Origin: Clavibacter sp. B3I6
GTDB taxonomy: Bacteria > Actinomycetota > Actinomycetes > Actinomycetales > Microbacteriaceae
Length of the DNA stretch: 64,000 bases
Direction: 5' to 3'
Assembly: GCF_030816895.1 (NCBI RefSeq)
Contig: NZ_JAUSYL010000001.1
Span: 310,001-374,000, forward strand
The notes beneath the pieces were generated by a model. That model was not told the DNA's origin. It saw only the letters and a list, made by a program, of their open reading frames with translations, and made no database searches. This document shows, in pieces, positions 51,385 to 60,744 of this stretch. Position 1 is the first letter of the stretch, and the number at the start of each line of letters is the position of its first letter. A program made the position numbers and the translations under genes.

Positions 51385-52493
51385 GCCTCCCGCGCACGCG
51401 GGACGCGCTCGCGCACGCTGTCCGGAAGCACCCGAACGCGGTCGACGTCGCGATCGTCGCTGCCGCGGCATCCTTCTCCGTCCCGTTGCTGCTGCTCGGT
51501 CCGGATGCGCCGACCGTGCTCGCCGCCGCGACGGCGTGCCTCGGGCTGTTCCTGCGTCGGCGCCTCCCGTGGGTGTGCCTCGTCCTGACGATCCCCGCCT
51601 TCATGATCGGGGTGGCGCTGGTGCCCGTCATGATCGCGCAGCTCCAGATCGGCCTCGTCCGTCGGAGGCGATGGCACGCGTACGCCGCGAGTCTCGGGGT
51701 GGGCGTGGCCTTCGGCGCCGTCGGCGGATCCGTGACGATCGAGACCTTCCTCCAGCTGGTCATGTACGTCTCCCCGTTCACGGCCATGCCGACGATGCTC
51801 GGGGACATCCTGCGTGAGCGTCGCATCGTCGCGATGCAGTTGGAGGAGCTGCACGCGGCGCAGGCCCTCGGGCAGAGCCAGGCGGCGGAGATGGCGCTGG
51901 CGCGGGAGCGCGCCGTGCTGGCACGGGAGATGCACGACGTGGTGTCGCATCAGGTCAGCCTCATCGCCGTGCAGGCCGGCGCGCTGCAGGTCGCCTCCGA
52001 GGACCCGAAGGCGAAGGCCGTCGCACGCGTGATCCGAGGGCTCAGCACGGTCACCCTGGACGAGCTCCGGTCGATGGTCGGCGTGCTGCGCAGCACGGGA
52101 GGCACCGACCGCGTCACCGCGCCGCAGCCGACCGTCGACGACCTCCCGGCGCTCATCGCATCCAGCGGCATGGACGTCACGTGCTCCCTGGATCTGCCCG
52201 TCGGCCTCAGCCCCGCCGCGCAACGCGCCGTGTACCGGACCGTGCAGGAGGGCCTCACCAACGCCCGCAAGCACTCGACCGGCGGCGCGGTCACCGTGAC
52301 CGGGTGGCACGAGGCGGATGAGGTCGTCGTCGACATCCACGCCGGCGTCGCGACCGAGCCGCTCCTCGACCTCCCGAGCGGCGGCTACGGACTCACCGGC
52401 ATGCGTGAGCGGGCGCAGCTCCTCGGCGGCACGCTCACGAGCGGCACCCGCCCCGACGGCTCGCACGACCTCCGGCTCCGTCTCCCGGTCTGA
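51381..52493 (+). CDS. Histidine kinase of the NarL/DesK type (HisKA_3)
   Basis: 370 residues. Four to five N-terminal transmembrane helices (about 22-140) are followed by a coiled-coil, the dimerisation helix with the phosphorylated histidine in REMHDVVSHQVSLIAVQ (about 190-206), and a short ATPase domain with the N box EGLTNARKHS and G box GGYGLTGMRERA. The extracellular part is minimal, so the signal is probably sensed in the membrane. GTG at 51381 overlaps the regulator stop. Confidence 0.92.
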   Translation: MSLPRTRDALAHAVRKHPNAVDVAIVAAAASFSVPLLLLGPDAPTVLAAATACLGLFLRRRLPWVCLVLTIPAFMIGVALVPVMIAQLQIGLVRRRRWHAYAASLGVGVAFGAVGGSVTIETFLQLVMYVSPFTAMPTMLGDILRERRIVAMQLEELHAAQALGQSQAAEMALARERAVLAREMHDVVSHQVSLIAVQAGALQVASEDPKAKAVARVIRGLSTVTLDELRSMVGVLRSTGGTDRVTAPQPTVDDLPALIASSGMDVTCSLDLPVGLSPAAQRAVYRTVQEGLTNARKHSTGGAVTVTGWHEADEVVVDIHAGVATEPLLDLPSGGYGLTGMRERAQLLGGTLTSGTRPDGSHDLRLRLPV

Positions 52494-52769
52494 TCCAGGT
52501 CGCCTGAGCGCGGCGGATCGTCGGCTCCCCCGCATCGCGGCGACGAACACGGACCCGCGACATCCGGCGGACGCGCGGCACGGAGATCCGAAGCGCCTGG
52601 GCTCATCCGGAGGCGAGCGGACGACAGGGCTGTCAGTCCAGCGGACACGGGGACGTCGACGTCCCCTACCGTGCAGGTGCGTCGCCGTCGCTCGGATCGG
52701 CGCCGACCCGCCTTCCGCACGGCCCCACGTCACCCGTGGCCACGTCGACGACCAGATGGAGACCAGTCC

Positions 52770-53519
52770 ATGCACGGGACCCGCAGCGCACGCACCCCCA
52801 CGATCGTCGAGGTCGAGTCGGACGTGTTCCTCGTCCAGGGGACGCACGTCAACTGGACCATCCTCTCGGAGGGGTCGGCCATGACGCTCGTGGACACCGG
52901 GTACCCGCGGGACGGCGACGCGGTCCTCGCCAGCCTGGCGGAGGTCCGCAGGCGCACGGGCGCACGCGACCTCGAGGCCGTCCTCATCACGCACGGTCAC
53001 GCCGATCACATCGGCGGCCTCGGGCGCGTCCTCGCCGCGATGCCCAACACGCCCCGCGTCCTCTGCTCGCCCCTCGAGACGGGCCACGTCCGCCGCGAGT
53101 ACGTCCAGCAGGTGACGCTCGGCCAGGCACTGCGCCACGCGCACGACCCGCGTGTGCTCGGGTGGCTGCTCGCCGCGGTGCGGCACGGCGGCCTCGAGGA
53201 GGTCGGGTTCCCGGATGTCCGGGAGTTCCGTGTCGATGCCGTCGTCGACGTCCCCGGTCGGCCGGCATCCCTCGCGACCGCGGGACACACCACGGGGCAC
53301 ACCTCCTTCTCCGTCGAGCGCGCCGGCGTCCTGATCACGGGGGACGCGCTCATCACCGGTCACGCGACGTCGAGGGAAGCCGGCCCCCAGATGCTCCACG
53401 ACATGTTCAACGCGGATGAGGACACCACCCGGTCGACGTTCGAACGGCTGGCGGCGTGGCCCCGCCCGGTCCGCTACGTCCCCGGACACGGGCCCGTGAT
53501 GGCGTCCCCGCACGCCTGA
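52770..53519 (+). CDS. Metallo-beta-lactamase-fold hydrolase
   Basis: 249 residues. The zinc-binding signature THGHADHIGG is at about residues 72-81, with further ligands in TAGHTTGHTSF (about 170-180), GDALITGH and PGHGP near the end. The fold covers glyoxalase II, lactonases, RNases and others; lack of a signal peptide argues against a secreted beta-lactamase. ATG at 52770 gives the usual distance to the metal site. It follows the two-component genes by 276 bases and is followed by a hairpin. Confidence 0.88.
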   Translation: MHGTRSARTPTIVEVESDVFLVQGTHVNWTILSEGSAMTLVDTGYPRDGDAVLASLAEVRRRTGARDLEAVLITHGHADHIGGLGRVLAAMPNTPRVLCSPLETGHVRREYVQQVTLGQALRHAHDPRVLGWLLAAVRHGGLEEVGFPDVREFRVDAVVDVPGRPASLATAGHTTGHTSFSVERAGVLITGDALITGHATSREAGPQMLHDMFNADEDTTRSTFERLAAWPRPVRYVPGHGPVMASPHA

Positions 53520-53583
53520 CCCCGAGGTCTCGACGCACGAAGGCCGGTCCGCCCCGTTCCCCGGGAGGTGTCCATACCGCTAG

Positions 53584-53604
53584 GGGATGCCCGTCGCGCA
53601 TCCC
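53584..53604 (+). terminator. Hairpin after the metallo-hydrolase gene
   Basis: GGGATGC, 7-base loop, GCATCCC; 64 bases past the stop. Short stem, no uridine run. The rest of the gap to 53863 shows no gene. Confidence 0.4.
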
Positions 53605-53863
53605 GAGGCGATCGAGGGCCGGGCAGGGACGCGAGCATCGGGGTGCGCCGGTCGGGCATGATGCCGCGCGCACGCCTGCACCTCCGGACAGCCACCGCCG
53701 GTCGGCTGACGGGCCCAGCCGATCGGCGATCACTCCGGCGCCTCGCGAGGGACGCGTGACGTGAGGCTCCTCTCCGAGACTGGTCGAGCCCCGCCATGCC
53801 CGAGCTGGCGCATCCCGACCGCCCAGGGGGACGGTCACAGCAGCACCCGATCCTGGAGGATCC

Positions 53864-54385
53864 ATGCACACCGTCACCCGAGCGGTAGCCGCAACGGCGC
53901 TCGCCCTCACCAGCGCCCTCTCGATCGGCTTCATCGCGGCGAGCGCCGCGCAGGCCGCTGACCGCGTGCACGTCCATGCCGTTGCGGCGGAGCCTCCGAC
54001 GGTGCTGCCCGCGCCGACGCACCTCACCGGCTCGGCCGACGGCGTCGCTCCTGTGCCCGTCGAGGTCACCCGGCGCTGCACCGGCGCGACCGGACGGACC
54101 GCGTCCGGTGGTCCCGGCGCACCCGATCACACCGTCGTCGACGCCGACGAGGTGACGGAGGACCCGTCGTCCGGCACGCGCGGAGCTGCAGGCGACACCG
54201 CAGCGGCGGAGCGGGTGCACGTCGGCGGCGCCGGCACGTGGTCGATGCTCGCCGGATCCCCCGGTGCTGCGACCTCCACGGATCCCTCGGGTCGACGCGG
54301 CGCCGAGTACCACGTGGTCGAGCCGGAGGACGTCGGCTCGCTCTTCGCGTCGGTGCGATGCGCCAGGGCCGTTCCCCTCCGCTGA
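53864..54385 (+). CDS. Secreted low-complexity hypothetical protein
   Basis: 173 residues. A signal peptide (AVAATALALTSALSIGFIAA) ends in AQA-A near residue 32. The mature part is rich in Gly, Ala, Thr, Asp and Val, with a single VTRRCTGA cysteine and another near the end. No domain recognised. GAGGATCC precedes the ATG. It lies 143 bases before the acyltransferase gene on the same strand. Confidence 0.6.
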   Translation: MHTVTRAVAATALALTSALSIGFIAASAAQAADRVHVHAVAAEPPTVLPAPTHLTGSADGVAPVPVEVTRRCTGATGRTASGGPGAPDHTVVDADEVTEDPSSGTRGAAGDTAAAERVHVGGAGTWSMLAGSPGAATSTDPSGRRGAEYHVVEPEDVGSLFASVRCARAVPLR

Positions 54386-54528
54386 CCGCAAGGGAGGTGT
54401 CGCGAACCGAGGGGCTCCACCCCGGTGCGATCTCCCTCGCTTCGCGCCGGCACGACGACGTCGGTCGACGCACGCGCACGACACGTGGCCGTCGGCGCAC
54501 GCATCACGCACAGGAGACGAAGGGTCCC

Positions 54529-56436
54529 ATGTCACATCGATCCGCCCGCCCTCTCGCGGACACCACGACCCCGACCCCGGTCGTCGGACCGCGGCGGGAG
54601 CCGACCCGACACCCCGGCCTCGACGCCCTGCGCGCGGTCGCGCTGACCGCCGTGATCCTCTTCCACGTCGCCCCGACGGCAGTGCCCGGCGGCTACGCAG
54701 GTGTCGACGTGTTCTTCGTCATCAGCGGCTTCCTCATCACCGATCTGATGCTGCGGGAGCACGAGGCTTCCGGCACGGTCCGGCTCGGCATGTTCGCAGC
54801 CCGGCGTGCCCGGCGGCTCATCCCGGCCGCGATGGTCCTGGTGCTGGTCGCCACGTCGTGCGCCGTCGTCCTCGGCGGCGACGTGCTGGTGGGCTTGCCC
54901 GCCCAGCTGCTGGGCATGGCGCTCTTCGTGACGAACTGGCAGATGCTGCTCGGAGGCGTCGACTACTTCCACCATGCCGGCTCGGGCCTCTTCGACAACT
55001 TCTGGTCCCTCGCGATCGAGGAGCAGTTCTACGTGGTCTGGCCTCTGGTGCTGGTGCTCCTCGTGCTGGCCGGACGGACGGTACGGGCCGGATGCCTCTG
55101 GGCGGCGGGGGCGCTCGCCGCAGCGGTCCCCCTCGTCCTCTCGTCGATGGGGATGCCGGACGCCGCCTACCTCGCCACCCCCTCCCACGCGTTCGGGTTG
55201 CTGGCAGGCGCGGCCCTCGCCGCATCGCTGCGGCAGCGGCAGCGGCAGATCCTGCCGGCGGCGGGAGCGGCTCGCGCCCGGTGCGCCTGGGTGGTCACGG
55301 GGTGCATCTCGCTGGTGGGCTTCGGCTGGCTGGTCGTGTCGCCCGTCGCCGCCGAGCCGTCCGCGCGTGCCGCGGTGACCGTCCTCGGCGCCGCCCTCGG
55401 CTCGACCATGGTGCTGGTCTGCGTGCGGTCGGGTGGGCGCCTCCTGGCGCACGTCGACGAGGGTCCCCTCGGGTGGGTCGGCCGACGCTCGTACGGGCTC
55501 TACCTCTGGCATCTGCCCATGGTCGTCCTCGCCGCGAGCGCCGTCCGTGGGGGCGACGCGTGGCAGGCAGCCACAGGCACGCTGGCCGCGATCGTGGTGT
55601 CCGTCGTCGCCGCGGCAGCGAGCTACAGGTGGGTGGAGCTCCCCGTGATGCGTCGGGGGTTCCGGCTGACGCTGCAGCGCCCCGCTGTCGCCATGCTCGC
55701 GGTCGTCCTGGTGATCGGCCTGGGGGCGTCGACCGCCGCCGCGGTCCATGCCGATCCCGGTCGGACCGAGGCGCAACGACTCGTCGAGGAGGGCAGCGCG
55801 GGACTCGGTCCCCGCGGCCACGGCGGCACGACGACCCCGACGACGCCCGGACCGGGTGGCGGCGTGCAGCTCGCACCACGACCCTCACCCGTCGTGACGC
55901 CGCAGGCGGACGCTCCTGCGACCGAGGCCCCCACCGCGCAGCCGGACCTGCCGTCGGGCGGAGTGGACGGCGCGTCCGTGGTCGCGGTCGGCGACTCGGT
56001 CATGCTCGCGTCCGGCGCAGCCCTCCAGCAGGCGTTCCCCGGCATCGCCATCGACGCGGCCGTGAGCCGCCAGCTCCCCCACGCTGCGGCGTTGATCCGC
56101 CGCCTCCTCGCGGACCGGCCTGCGGCGAGGGTGGTGATCATCGCGCTGGGCACGAACGGCGTCGGCACCAGCAGCGACCTCGCCGAGGCGATCGACGCCG
56201 CCGGGACCCGGGAGGTCGTCCTCGTGGACGTGGCGGGTCCGATGTCCTGGACGTCGAGCGTCAACGAGATGGTGCACGACGCCGCGCGAGATCGCCCGAA
56301 CGTCCGTGTGGCCGGATGGCGGGCGGAGGCCATGGCGCATCCCGGCCTCCTGGCGCGGGACGGCATCCACCCAGGGCGTCGCGCTGCCGACCTGTACGCG
56401 TCGGCGATCGGCCGGGCGATCGACTCCTTCCGATGA
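54529..56436 (+). CDS. OafA/YrhL-type membrane acyltransferase with SGNH domain
   Basis: 635 residues. The N-terminal acyltransferase-3 domain (about 28-390, ten or more helices) has the R/H catalytic region in LDALRAVALTAVILFHV and the conserved FNWxxxxxxEEQFYVVWP-like segment (NFWSLAIEEQFYVVWP). A Pro/Thr-rich linker (about 430-480) leads to an extracellular SGNH hydrolase-like domain with GDSVMLASG (block I), GTNGVG (block III) and DGIHPG (block V Asp-His). Such fusions O-acetylate surface polysaccharides or peptidoglycan-linked sugars. AGGAGACGAAGGG precedes the ATG. Confidence 0.93.
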   Translation: MSHRSARPLADTTTPTPVVGPRREPTRHPGLDALRAVALTAVILFHVAPTAVPGGYAGVDVFFVISGFLITDLMLREHEASGTVRLGMFAARRARRLIPAAMVLVLVATSCAVVLGGDVLVGLPAQLLGMALFVTNWQMLLGGVDYFHHAGSGLFDNFWSLAIEEQFYVVWPLVLVLLVLAGRTVRAGCLWAAGALAAAVPLVLSSMGMPDAAYLATPSHAFGLLAGAALAASLRQRQRQILPAAGAARARCAWVVTGCISLVGFGWLVVSPVAAEPSARAAVTVLGAALGSTMVLVCVRSGGRLLAHVDEGPLGWVGRRSYGLYLWHLPMVVLAASAVRGGDAWQAATGTLAAIVVSVVAAAASYRWVELPVMRRGFRLTLQRPAVAMLAVVLVIGLGASTAAAVHADPGRTEAQRLVEEGSAGLGPRGHGGTTTPTTPGPGGGVQLAPRPSPVVTPQADAPATEAPTAQPDLPSGGVDGASVVAVGDSVMLASGAALQQAFPGIAIDAAVSRQLPHAAALIRRLLADRPAARVVIIALGTNGVGTSSDLAEAIDAAGTREVVLVDVAGPMSWTSSVNEMVHDAARDRPNVRVAGWRAEAMAHPGLLARDGIHPGRRAADLYASAIGRAIDSFR

Positions 56437-56569
56437 TCGACGGGCCGGGACGACGCGAGCTCCGTCACGGGGAGCGGAGCACCGTCGCCGGCGCGAGCGC
56501 TGCGAGGAGCGAGGGCCGTCTCCCGAGGGCCCCTGAGGGTTCCTCTCCCGCGCGGCCGCCGCGAGCGCC

Positions 56570-56575
56570 TACGCT
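56570..56575 (+). promoter_or_regulatory. -10 box for leaderless mRNA of gene 56585
   Basis: TACGCT ends nine bases before the ATG at 56585; it may drive the whole copper cluster. Confidence 0.4.
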
Positions 56576-56584
56576 GTTCTACAG

Positions 56585-57223
56585 ATGATGGAATCAGGGA
56601 CGCTGGGCATGGCCGGACGTGGGGCGCGCGTAGTGCGCGGCACCGTCACGGCCGCCTTCGCGATCCTGGTCGCCACGCTGTCCCACCTGGCCGGTGGCGG
56701 CCACGCACCCGGCGCCGTCGGGCTGGTCCTCGCCGCGGCGCTCGCCGTCCCCACGTGCGTCCTGCTCGCGGGACGGACCGTCTCCGCCGTCCGCCTGTCG
56801 GTGGCGGTGGCCTGCAGCCAGGCCGTGATGCACCTGCTCTTCTCCGTCGGGACCCCGACGTCGACGACCATGCAGGTCGTCGGAGGACACCACGGCCATG
56901 GCGGTCACCTGACGACCACCGGCCCTGCCGCGCCCGAGCTGTCGGGCATGGCGGAGATGCACGCGGGCTCCTCCATGTGGGTGGCGCACGCTCTCGCCGC
57001 CGTCGTCACGATCGTCGCGCTCCGGTTCGGCGAGCGGGCCTTCTGGGACCTCCTCGCCCTCGCACGCACGAGCGTGGCGATCGCGTTCCGCGCCGTCGCG
57101 CTCGTGATCGCTCCTCGCGTCGAGCTGCGTCACCGGATCGCCCGCGTGGTCCGGATGGAGATCCGCGACCTCGGCGTGTGCGTCGCCGCCTCCCCGCATC
57201 GCGGGCCGCCGGCCACCGCCTGA
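56585..57223 (+). CDS. His/Met-rich membrane protein of the copper cluster
   Basis: 212 residues, about four transmembrane helices (18-36, 40-58, 66-86, 131-150). The external loop between the third and fourth is rich in histidine and methionine (GGHHGHGGHL, SGMAEMHAGSSMW), a pattern typical of copper-handling proteins. It directly precedes the CopD-CtaG, CopC and PCu(A)C genes on the same strand. The copper role is inferred from these residues and neighbours. Confidence 0.72.
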   Translation: MMESGTLGMAGRGARVVRGTVTAAFAILVATLSHLAGGGHAPGAVGLVLAAALAVPTCVLLAGRTVSAVRLSVAVACSQAVMHLLFSVGTPTSTTMQVVGGHHGHGGHLTTTGPAAPELSGMAEMHAGSSMWVAHALAAVVTIVALRFGERAFWDLLALARTSVAIAFRAVALVIAPRVELRHRIARVVRMEIRDLGVCVAASPHRGPPATA

Positions 57224-57391
57224 CCCGACCTCCTCGCCCGGAGCGCTCCGCCGCGCCCGGACGCCGCGTCGCGCCTCTGAGCGCGCCATGCGACTCCCGC
57301 GTCCCCTGACGCGCCCCCACCGATCCGCGCCCTCGGCCGCGCTCGGACCCTCCGTGCTGCTCGCGCGGCACCCACCCCAGGACGTCCATCC

Positions 57392-59476
57392 GTGCCCTCG
57401 CACTCCCCCCTGCCCTCCGTCGATCCCGAGACCCACGCAGACGATCCCGTCTTCGAGCAACGGACCCTGTCCCTCCCCCGCATCCGCTCACGCGACGTCC
57501 TGCTGTGGGGATCCCTGCCGCTCGCGGTCGCCGTGATGCTGCTCGCCGCCGCCTTCACCGGCGCGACGGCCCGGACGCTGCTGGTCTACCCCGGCGACTT
57601 CGTCACCTACGCCCTGCCCACCGCGCGCGTGGTCCACGACGCCGCCGCCTCGTCCACGATCGGCCTGCTCGTGGTGGCCGCGTTCGCGCTCCCGGGGCAG
57701 AGGAGGCACCCCGGCATGGCGGGCTTCGCGCAGTGGACGGCGACCCGATGGGCCTTCCGCGCCGCCGCCGTGTGGCTGGCCGCCAGCATCGCCGTGCTCG
57801 CGCTCTCGGGCGCCAACGTCATCGGGGTCCCCCTCACCTCCCCCACTTTCCGCGGCCAGTTCGGCTACTTCGCGCTCCAGCTCGAGCTCGGTCAGACGCT
57901 CCTCGCGTCGCTGATCTGCGTCGCGATCGCCTTCGGCGTGAGCGCGTGGACGCGGCGCACGTCGGGGATCGGCATCGCGGCCGGCGCGGCCCTGGCATCG
58001 CTGCTCCCCCTGTCGCTGTCCGGTCACGCCGCCGGGACGTACGAGCACGCGAACGCCGTGAACAGCCTCGGGATCCACCTCCTCGGCGTCACCGTCTGGG
58101 CCGGAGGGCTGGTCGCCGTCATCCTCTGCCAGGGCCTCGCGAAGAGCGCGCTGCCGACGGTCGTCGGCCGCTACTCGATGCTCGCCGGCTGGTCGTTCGC
58201 CGCCGTCGCGCTGTCGGGGATCGTCAACGCGTCCCTGCGGATCGGGACGCCCCTGGATCTCGTCACCACCGCCTACGGGGCGCTGCTGCTGGTGAAGACG
58301 GCGCTGCTCGTCGTGCTCGGTCTCGCCGGCTTCGCGCACCGCCGCATCGTGATCCCCGGCCTCGTCCGGGACGCGACCCGCCGCACCGCGTTCATCCGGC
58401 TCGCCGTCGGGGAGGTCGTGGTCATGTCCGTCGCCATGGGGATCTCCGTCGCCCTGTCCCGCAGCGAGCCGCCCGTGCCGCAGACGACGATCGCGGACGT
58501 CGACCCGCTGGCGTCGCTCATCGGCTTCACGTTCCCCGACCCCGTGACCCCGCTGCGGATGCTCACCGCCTTCCACCCGGACTTCCTGTTCCTCAGCGTC
58601 GCCGCGGTGATGGCCGGCCTCTACCTGGCCGGCGCGGCGCGCCTGCGCCGCCGGGGCGATGCGTGGTCCGCGGCTCGTACGGTCCCGTGGCTGCTCGGCT
58701 GCGCGATGCTCGTCTACGCCACCAGCGGCGGGCCCGGCGTGTACGGGGCCGTGCACTTCAGCACGCACATGGTCCAGCACATGCTGCTGATGATGTACGT
58801 GCCGCCGCTGCTCGTGCTCGGCGCGCCCGTGCTCCTCATCCTGCGGGTGCTGCCCGCGCGGCAGGACGGCAGCCGCGGCGTCCGCGAGTGGGTGCTCGCC
58901 GCCACGCACTCCCGGTACGCGCAGGTGGTGACGCACCCGGTCGTCGCCGCGGTCGTGTTCGCGGGGAGCCTCGTCGCGTTCTACTACACGCCCTGGTTCG
59001 CGTGGTCCCTCTCCACCCACCAGGGGCACATGATCATGAGCGTCCACTTCCTGATCAGCGGGTACCTGTTCTTCTTCGTCCTCATCGGCGTCGACCCGGG
59101 ACCCCGCCGCCCGGCGCACCCGATCCGGCTGATGCTCCTGCTCGCCACGATGGCGTTCCACGCGTTCTTCGGCCTCGCGATCATGTCCGGCACCGAGATC
59201 CTCGCCCTCGACTGGTGGCACCAGCTGGGGCTCGAGCCCGACGCGCAGCTCCTCGCCGACCAGGCCGTCGGCGGCGGCATCGCCTGGGGTGCCGGCGAGC
59301 TGCCCGTGGTCCTGGTCGCCCTCATGGTGGTGCGCCAGTGGTCCACCTCCGAGACCCGCGCCGCGAAGCGCTACGACCGGGCGGCGGCACGCGACGGCGA
59401 CGCCGAGCTCCGCGCCTACAACGCCCGCCTGTCCGCCCTCGACGAGCGCACCCACGACCCCAGGAGGACCCCGTGA
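57392..59476 (+). CDS. CopD-CtaG fusion: copper resistance/cytochrome oxidase assembly membrane protein
   Basis: 694 residues. The first half (about 25-340) is a CopD-type domain of eight or so helices implicated in copper import; the second half (about 380-650) is a CtaG-like cytochrome c oxidase assembly domain with conserved histidines (HFSTHMVQHMLLMM, THQGHMIMSVHFLISG, MAFHAFFG). The fusion is common in actinobacteria. The GTG start at 57392 and a four-base overlap with the CopC gene put both in one operon. It probably delivers copper to membrane oxidases. Confidence 0.92.
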   Translation: MPSHSPLPSVDPETHADDPVFEQRTLSLPRIRSRDVLLWGSLPLAVAVMLLAAAFTGATARTLLVYPGDFVTYALPTARVVHDAAASSTIGLLVVAAFALPGQRRHPGMAGFAQWTATRWAFRAAAVWLAASIAVLALSGANVIGVPLTSPTFRGQFGYFALQLELGQTLLASLICVAIAFGVSAWTRRTSGIGIAAGAALASLLPLSLSGHAAGTYEHANAVNSLGIHLLGVTVWAGGLVAVILCQGLAKSALPTVVGRYSMLAGWSFAAVALSGIVNASLRIGTPLDLVTTAYGALLLVKTALLVVLGLAGFAHRRIVIPGLVRDATRRTAFIRLAVGEVVVMSVAMGISVALSRSEPPVPQTTIADVDPLASLIGFTFPDPVTPLRMLTAFHPDFLFLSVAAVMAGLYLAGAARLRRRGDAWSAARTVPWLLGCAMLVYATSGGPGVYGAVHFSTHMVQHMLLMMYVPPLLVLGAPVLLILRVLPARQDGSRGVREWVLAATHSRYAQVVTHPVVAAVVFAGSLVAFYYTPWFAWSLSTHQGHMIMSVHFLISGYLFFFVLIGVDPGPRRPAHPIRLMLLLATMAFHAFFGLAIMSGTEILALDWWHQLGLEPDAQLLADQAVGGGIAWGAGELPVVLVALMVVRQWSTSETRAAKRYDRAAARDGDAELRAYNARLSALDERTHDPRRTP

Positions 59477-60156
59477 CGCCGATCAGCCGCGCCCACCCCC
59501 GCCGTCGGCGTCCACGGACGCCGCGCGCCGCCCGCGCGCTGGTGCCGGCCGTGCTGCTGGCGATCGCCGCCGCCGTCGGCCCCGCGCTCGCCGCGTCGGC
59601 GCACGACAGCATCATCGCCACCACCCCGGCTGACGGCGCCCACGTCGACACCGCTCCCGCACGGGTGTCGATGGTCTACACCGACAGCCTCATCGAGGTC
59701 GGCGCAGCCGTCGCCGTGGTCGATGAGGACGGCACGGATTGGGCGGACGGACCCGTCACCCTGACCGGCCCCGACGCCGTCCAGCCCCTGCGCGCCGGCA
59801 TGCCCGACGGGACGTACGAGGTCCGGTGGCGCGTCGTCTCCCGCGACGGGCACCCCATCGCCGGCGCCTACGGGTTCACCGTCGGCGACGCGGACCCCGC
59901 CGCTCCAGCCGACGACGCCGCGAGAGGCGATGCCGCCGGGAGAGGCGATGCCGCCGCGGCCGCCGACGCCGCCGCGGCGACGCGGGGCCCGGAGCCGACA
60001 GCCGCGACGGGCTCCGCGTCCGCCGCACCGGCCGGCGACGACACCGCCGGCGGCTCCGCCGGCCGCACCGTCGGCATCGGCGCGCTCGGTGCGCTCGTCG
60101 GCATCGGTGCGTACGTCGCCGTCACCCGGTACCGCGGCCGCCGCCGCACCACCTGA
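59473..60156 (+). CDS. CopC-domain copper-binding protein
   Basis: 227 residues. After the signal peptide (LVPAVLLAIAAAVGPALA) the mature protein begins AHDSIIATTPADG, giving an N-terminal His that is part of the CopC copper(II) site; the second His is in SRDGHPIAGAYGF. A long Ala/Asp/Gly linker with repeated GDAAGRGDAA units (about 145-190) leads to a C-terminal transmembrane helix and an Arg-rich tail, so it is membrane-anchored outside. GTG start overlaps the CopD-CtaG stop. Confidence 0.92.
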   Translation: MTPISRAHPRRRRPRTPRAARALVPAVLLAIAAAVGPALAASAHDSIIATTPADGAHVDTAPARVSMVYTDSLIEVGAAVAVVDEDGTDWADGPVTLTGPDAVQPLRAGMPDGTYEVRWRVVSRDGHPIAGAYGFTVGDADPAAPADDAARGDAAGRGDAAAAADAAAATRGPEPTAATGSASAAPAGDDTAGGSAGRTVGIGALGALVGIGAYVAVTRYRGRRRTT

Positions 60157-60192
60157 GCCACCCCGATCCACCCCCACAGAAGGAGAAGCACG

Positions 60193-60744
60193 ATGCGCAC
60201 CACGACACTCACGACCACCCTCACGACGAGCGCGATCCTCGTCCTCGCCCTGAGCGCCTGCGGCAGCCCTGCCGAGGACGCCGGCGCCGCACCCACCGCG
60301 GCACCGTCCGCCGTCGGCGCGGTGACGGCGACCGAGCTCGAGGTCGACGACGCGTGGGTCACCTCCGCCGAGACCGGCATGGCCGCGGCCTTCGGCACGA
60401 TCAGGAACGACTCCGCCGAGGACATCACCATCGTCTCCGCCGCATCCCCCGCGTCGCCCATGATGGAGCTGCACGAGACCGTCGCGGACGACGCCGGGGA
60501 GATGGTCATGCGGCCCCGGGACGGCGGCTTCACCGTCCCCGCCGGCGGCTCCCTGGAGCTCGCCCCCGGCGCGGACCACCTCATGCTGATGGGCCTCACC
60601 TCGCCCCTCGTCGCGGGCGACGACATCGAGGTCACCCTCACCCTCGCCGACGGCTCCGCGTACGACTTCCGCGCCCCCGTGAAGGACTTCTCCGGCGCGA
60701 ACGAGACCTACGAGGGCGATGGCGGCATGGACATGGACCGGTGA
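60193..60744 (+). CDS. PCu(A)C-type periplasmic copper chaperone lipoprotein
   Basis: 183 residues. Lipobox LSAC near residue 23 anchors it to the membrane. The copper(I) motif H(M)x10Mx21HxM is present as MMELHETVADDAGEMVM and, 22 residues on, ADHLMLMGL. The family supplies copper to cytochrome oxidase CuA. AGAAGGAG precedes the ATG. Its stop overlaps the start of the Dyp peroxidase by one base (TGATG). Confidence 0.93.
   Translation: MRTTTLTTTLTTSAILVLALSACGSPAEDAGAAPTAAPSAVGAVTATELEVDDAWVTSAETGMAAAFGTIRNDSAEDITIVSAASPASPMMELHETVADDAGEMVMRPRDGGFTVPAGGSLELAPGADHLMLMGLTSPLVAGDDIEVTLTLADGSAYDFRAPVKDFSGANETYEGDGGMDMDR

Noticed and set aside
51168..53513. A 781-codon minus-strand frame opposite the histidine kinase and metallo-hydrolase genes
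   Set aside because: Antisense of recognised genes; no motif in its translation.
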